NCBI GenBank assembly: GCA_016844625.1
Contig: JAERMN010000326.1
Location: 1 to 5,495 of the forward strand
DNA: 5,495 bases
Origin: Deltaproteobacteria bacterium
Lineage (GTDB): Bacteria > Desulfobacterota > Binatia > UBA9968
Direction of reading: 5' to 3'
In this document: in pieces, positions 4,426-5,495 of the stretch
How positions within the stretch are numbered: the first letter of the stretch is position 1
Layout: every line of letters begins with the position of its first letter
Notes under the pieces: model-generated
What the model was told of the DNA's origin: nothing
Database searches by the model: none
The model's input: the letters and a program-made list of their open reading frames with translations, nothing else
Translations under genes and position numbers: made by a program

Positions 4426-5495
4426 ATGAGCGAAGGAAACGCACCAGAGTTTGGTATTAGCAAGAACGTAAGACTGGTTGGACGAACCGACTTAGCCGGC
4501 GGCGGGCAAGTCGTGGTTGAGAACGGTTACGCTTACGTCGGCCATATGGACCCGCCGCATGGCACGACTATTCTTGACGTCAAAGATCCGAAACATCCGA
4601 AAGTCGTCGCCCAGATTGAAATCCAGATTGAAATCCCCCAGGGCGTCCATTCACACAAGGTGCGGGTGAGCGGCGATGTCATGCTGGTGAATTTGGAACG
4701 ATACCGCGGCAAGGAAAAGCTGCCGACGGGACTGAAAATCTACGACATTGCCAACCGCGAGAAGCCCAAAGAGATCGCCTTTTTCGAAACTAACGGCGGC
4801 GTGCATCGTTTCACCTTCGACGGCCGCTACGCTTACATTTCGGTGCATCTCGAAGGATACATCGGCCGCATTCCGATGATCTTGATCCGACGCGCCCGCA
4901 TGAAATTGCCCGCTGGTGGATGCCCGGTCAGTGGATCGGCGGCGGCGAGACGCCGACCTGGGAAGGGACGGCGCACCAGTGCCATCATCCGATTCGCTAC
5001 GGCGATCGGCTCTACGTCAGTTATTGGCACGGCGGCTTCGTCATTCTCGATATCGCCGACATGAGCAAGCCCAAATTTATCAGCGGCCTCAATTGGTCGC
5101 CGCCCTACCCTTCGCCGATCCACACGACGCTGCCGATCCCTTGGAAGCTCATGAGCCGCGACATGATGGTGGTAGTAGACGAGGAAGCCGGCAAACGCGC
5201 GCCGACACCGCCGGCGTTTATGTGGATGGTCGATATCACGGATGAGAAACGGCCGGTGTCGGTATCAACATTTAATCCAGCGGCAGCCTTTGGCATCGCG
5301 CCGGGAAATCAGTACGGCGCGCACCAACCCGCCGAGCAAGTCTACGACAACAAAATGTTCGTCACTTGGTTCAGTGGCGGCTTGCGCGTCGTCGATATCA
5401 GCAATCCGTACAGCTTGGCGGAAGTCGGCTACTACGTGCCCAATCCGGGGCGCGGGCAAAAGACCGTCAAGAGCAACGATATTTATCGCGCCGAG
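4426..5495 (+). CDS. LVIVD-repeat protein, interrupted by a frameshift near 4882 and cut by the window edge
   Basis: This gene encodes a protein of the LVIVD-repeat type (PF08309), expected to fold as a beta-propeller; its biochemical role is unknown. There is no signal peptide, so it is probably cytoplasmic. Repeats visible: VVVENGYAYVGHM with GTTILDVKDPKHPKVVAQI (residues 29-64); VRVSGDVMLVNL with TGLKIYDIANREKPKEIAFF; FTFDGRYAYISVHLEGY; and, in another frame, IRYGDRLYVSYWHGGFVILD and MFVTWFSGGLRVVDISNP. Reading from ATG 4426 is coherent to about 4881 (152 codons), then turns into arginine-rich sequence and stops at 5062-5064. From 4884 the frame one base back gives DPTRPHEIARWWMPGQW and stays open for 204 codons to the window end. 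One missing base explains this; a sequencing or assembly error is as likely as real decay. A 12-bp tandem duplication doubles QIEI at residues 63-70. Confidence 0.85.
4611..4636 (+). repeat. 12-bp perfect tandem duplication inside the LVIVD gene
   Basis: CAGATTGAAATC occurs at 4612-4623 and again at 4624-4635, with period-12 identity running over 26 bases. It is in frame and doubles the residues QIEI. The perfect identity suggests a recent slippage event. Confidence 0.9.

Noticed and set aside
4879..4886. Programmed ribosomal frameshifting in the LVIVD gene
   Set aside because: There is no slippery heptamer or homopolymer at the junction and no obvious downstream structure; a plain indel or base-calling error is simpler.

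Overview
This 5.5 kb window comes from a bacterium of moderate-to-high GC, probably an uncultured soil or sediment lineage. The clues are several stand-alone solute-binding proteins of the NMT1/THI5-like and ABC_sub_bind (TrpX-like) families, and short low-complexity intergenic repeats between genes. From memory this style is common in Rokubacteria/Methylomirabilota, Binatota, Tectomicrobia and related former deltaproteobacterial groups. The placement is inference and was not tested.

Layout, left to right. (1) Bases 1-947, minus strand: an NMT1/SsuA-like periplasmic substrate-binding protein whose C-terminus runs off the left edge. (2) Bases 948-1279: a divergent intergenic region holding a CGCAAAG-type repeat, three copies of TGTCAATT and a likely promoter for the next gene. 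(3) Bases 1280-1744, plus strand: a hotdog-fold acyl-CoA thioesterase close to 4-hydroxybenzoyl-CoA thioesterase, read from a TTG start. (4) Bases 1745-1864: a short AT-rich convergent spacer with a probable terminator and repeats. (5) Bases 1865-3898, minus strand: two tandem paralogous ABC_sub_bind lipid-free periplasmic binding proteins, each ending inside the same 14-bp-period repeat. (6) Bases 3919-4175, minus strand: a broken antitoxin gene of the HI1420-type 'putative addiction module antidote' family, with a frameshift near its start, a lost C-terminus and no toxin partner. (7) Bases 4176-4425: a spacer with a hairpin repeat. (8) Bases 4426-5495, plus strand: an LVIVD-repeat (probable beta-propeller) protein with one internal frameshift and a fresh-looking 12-bp tandem duplication, running off the right edge.

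The three binding proteins have no permease or ATPase partner here, so their transporters are encoded elsewhere or they work in another way. Nothing joins the thioesterase, binding proteins and LVIVD protein into one pathway. I see no convincing new defence, mobile or RNA-based system. The points most worth a second look are the repeat that supplies the stop codons of both tandem paralogues, the decayed antitoxin, and the two lesions in the LVIVD gene.
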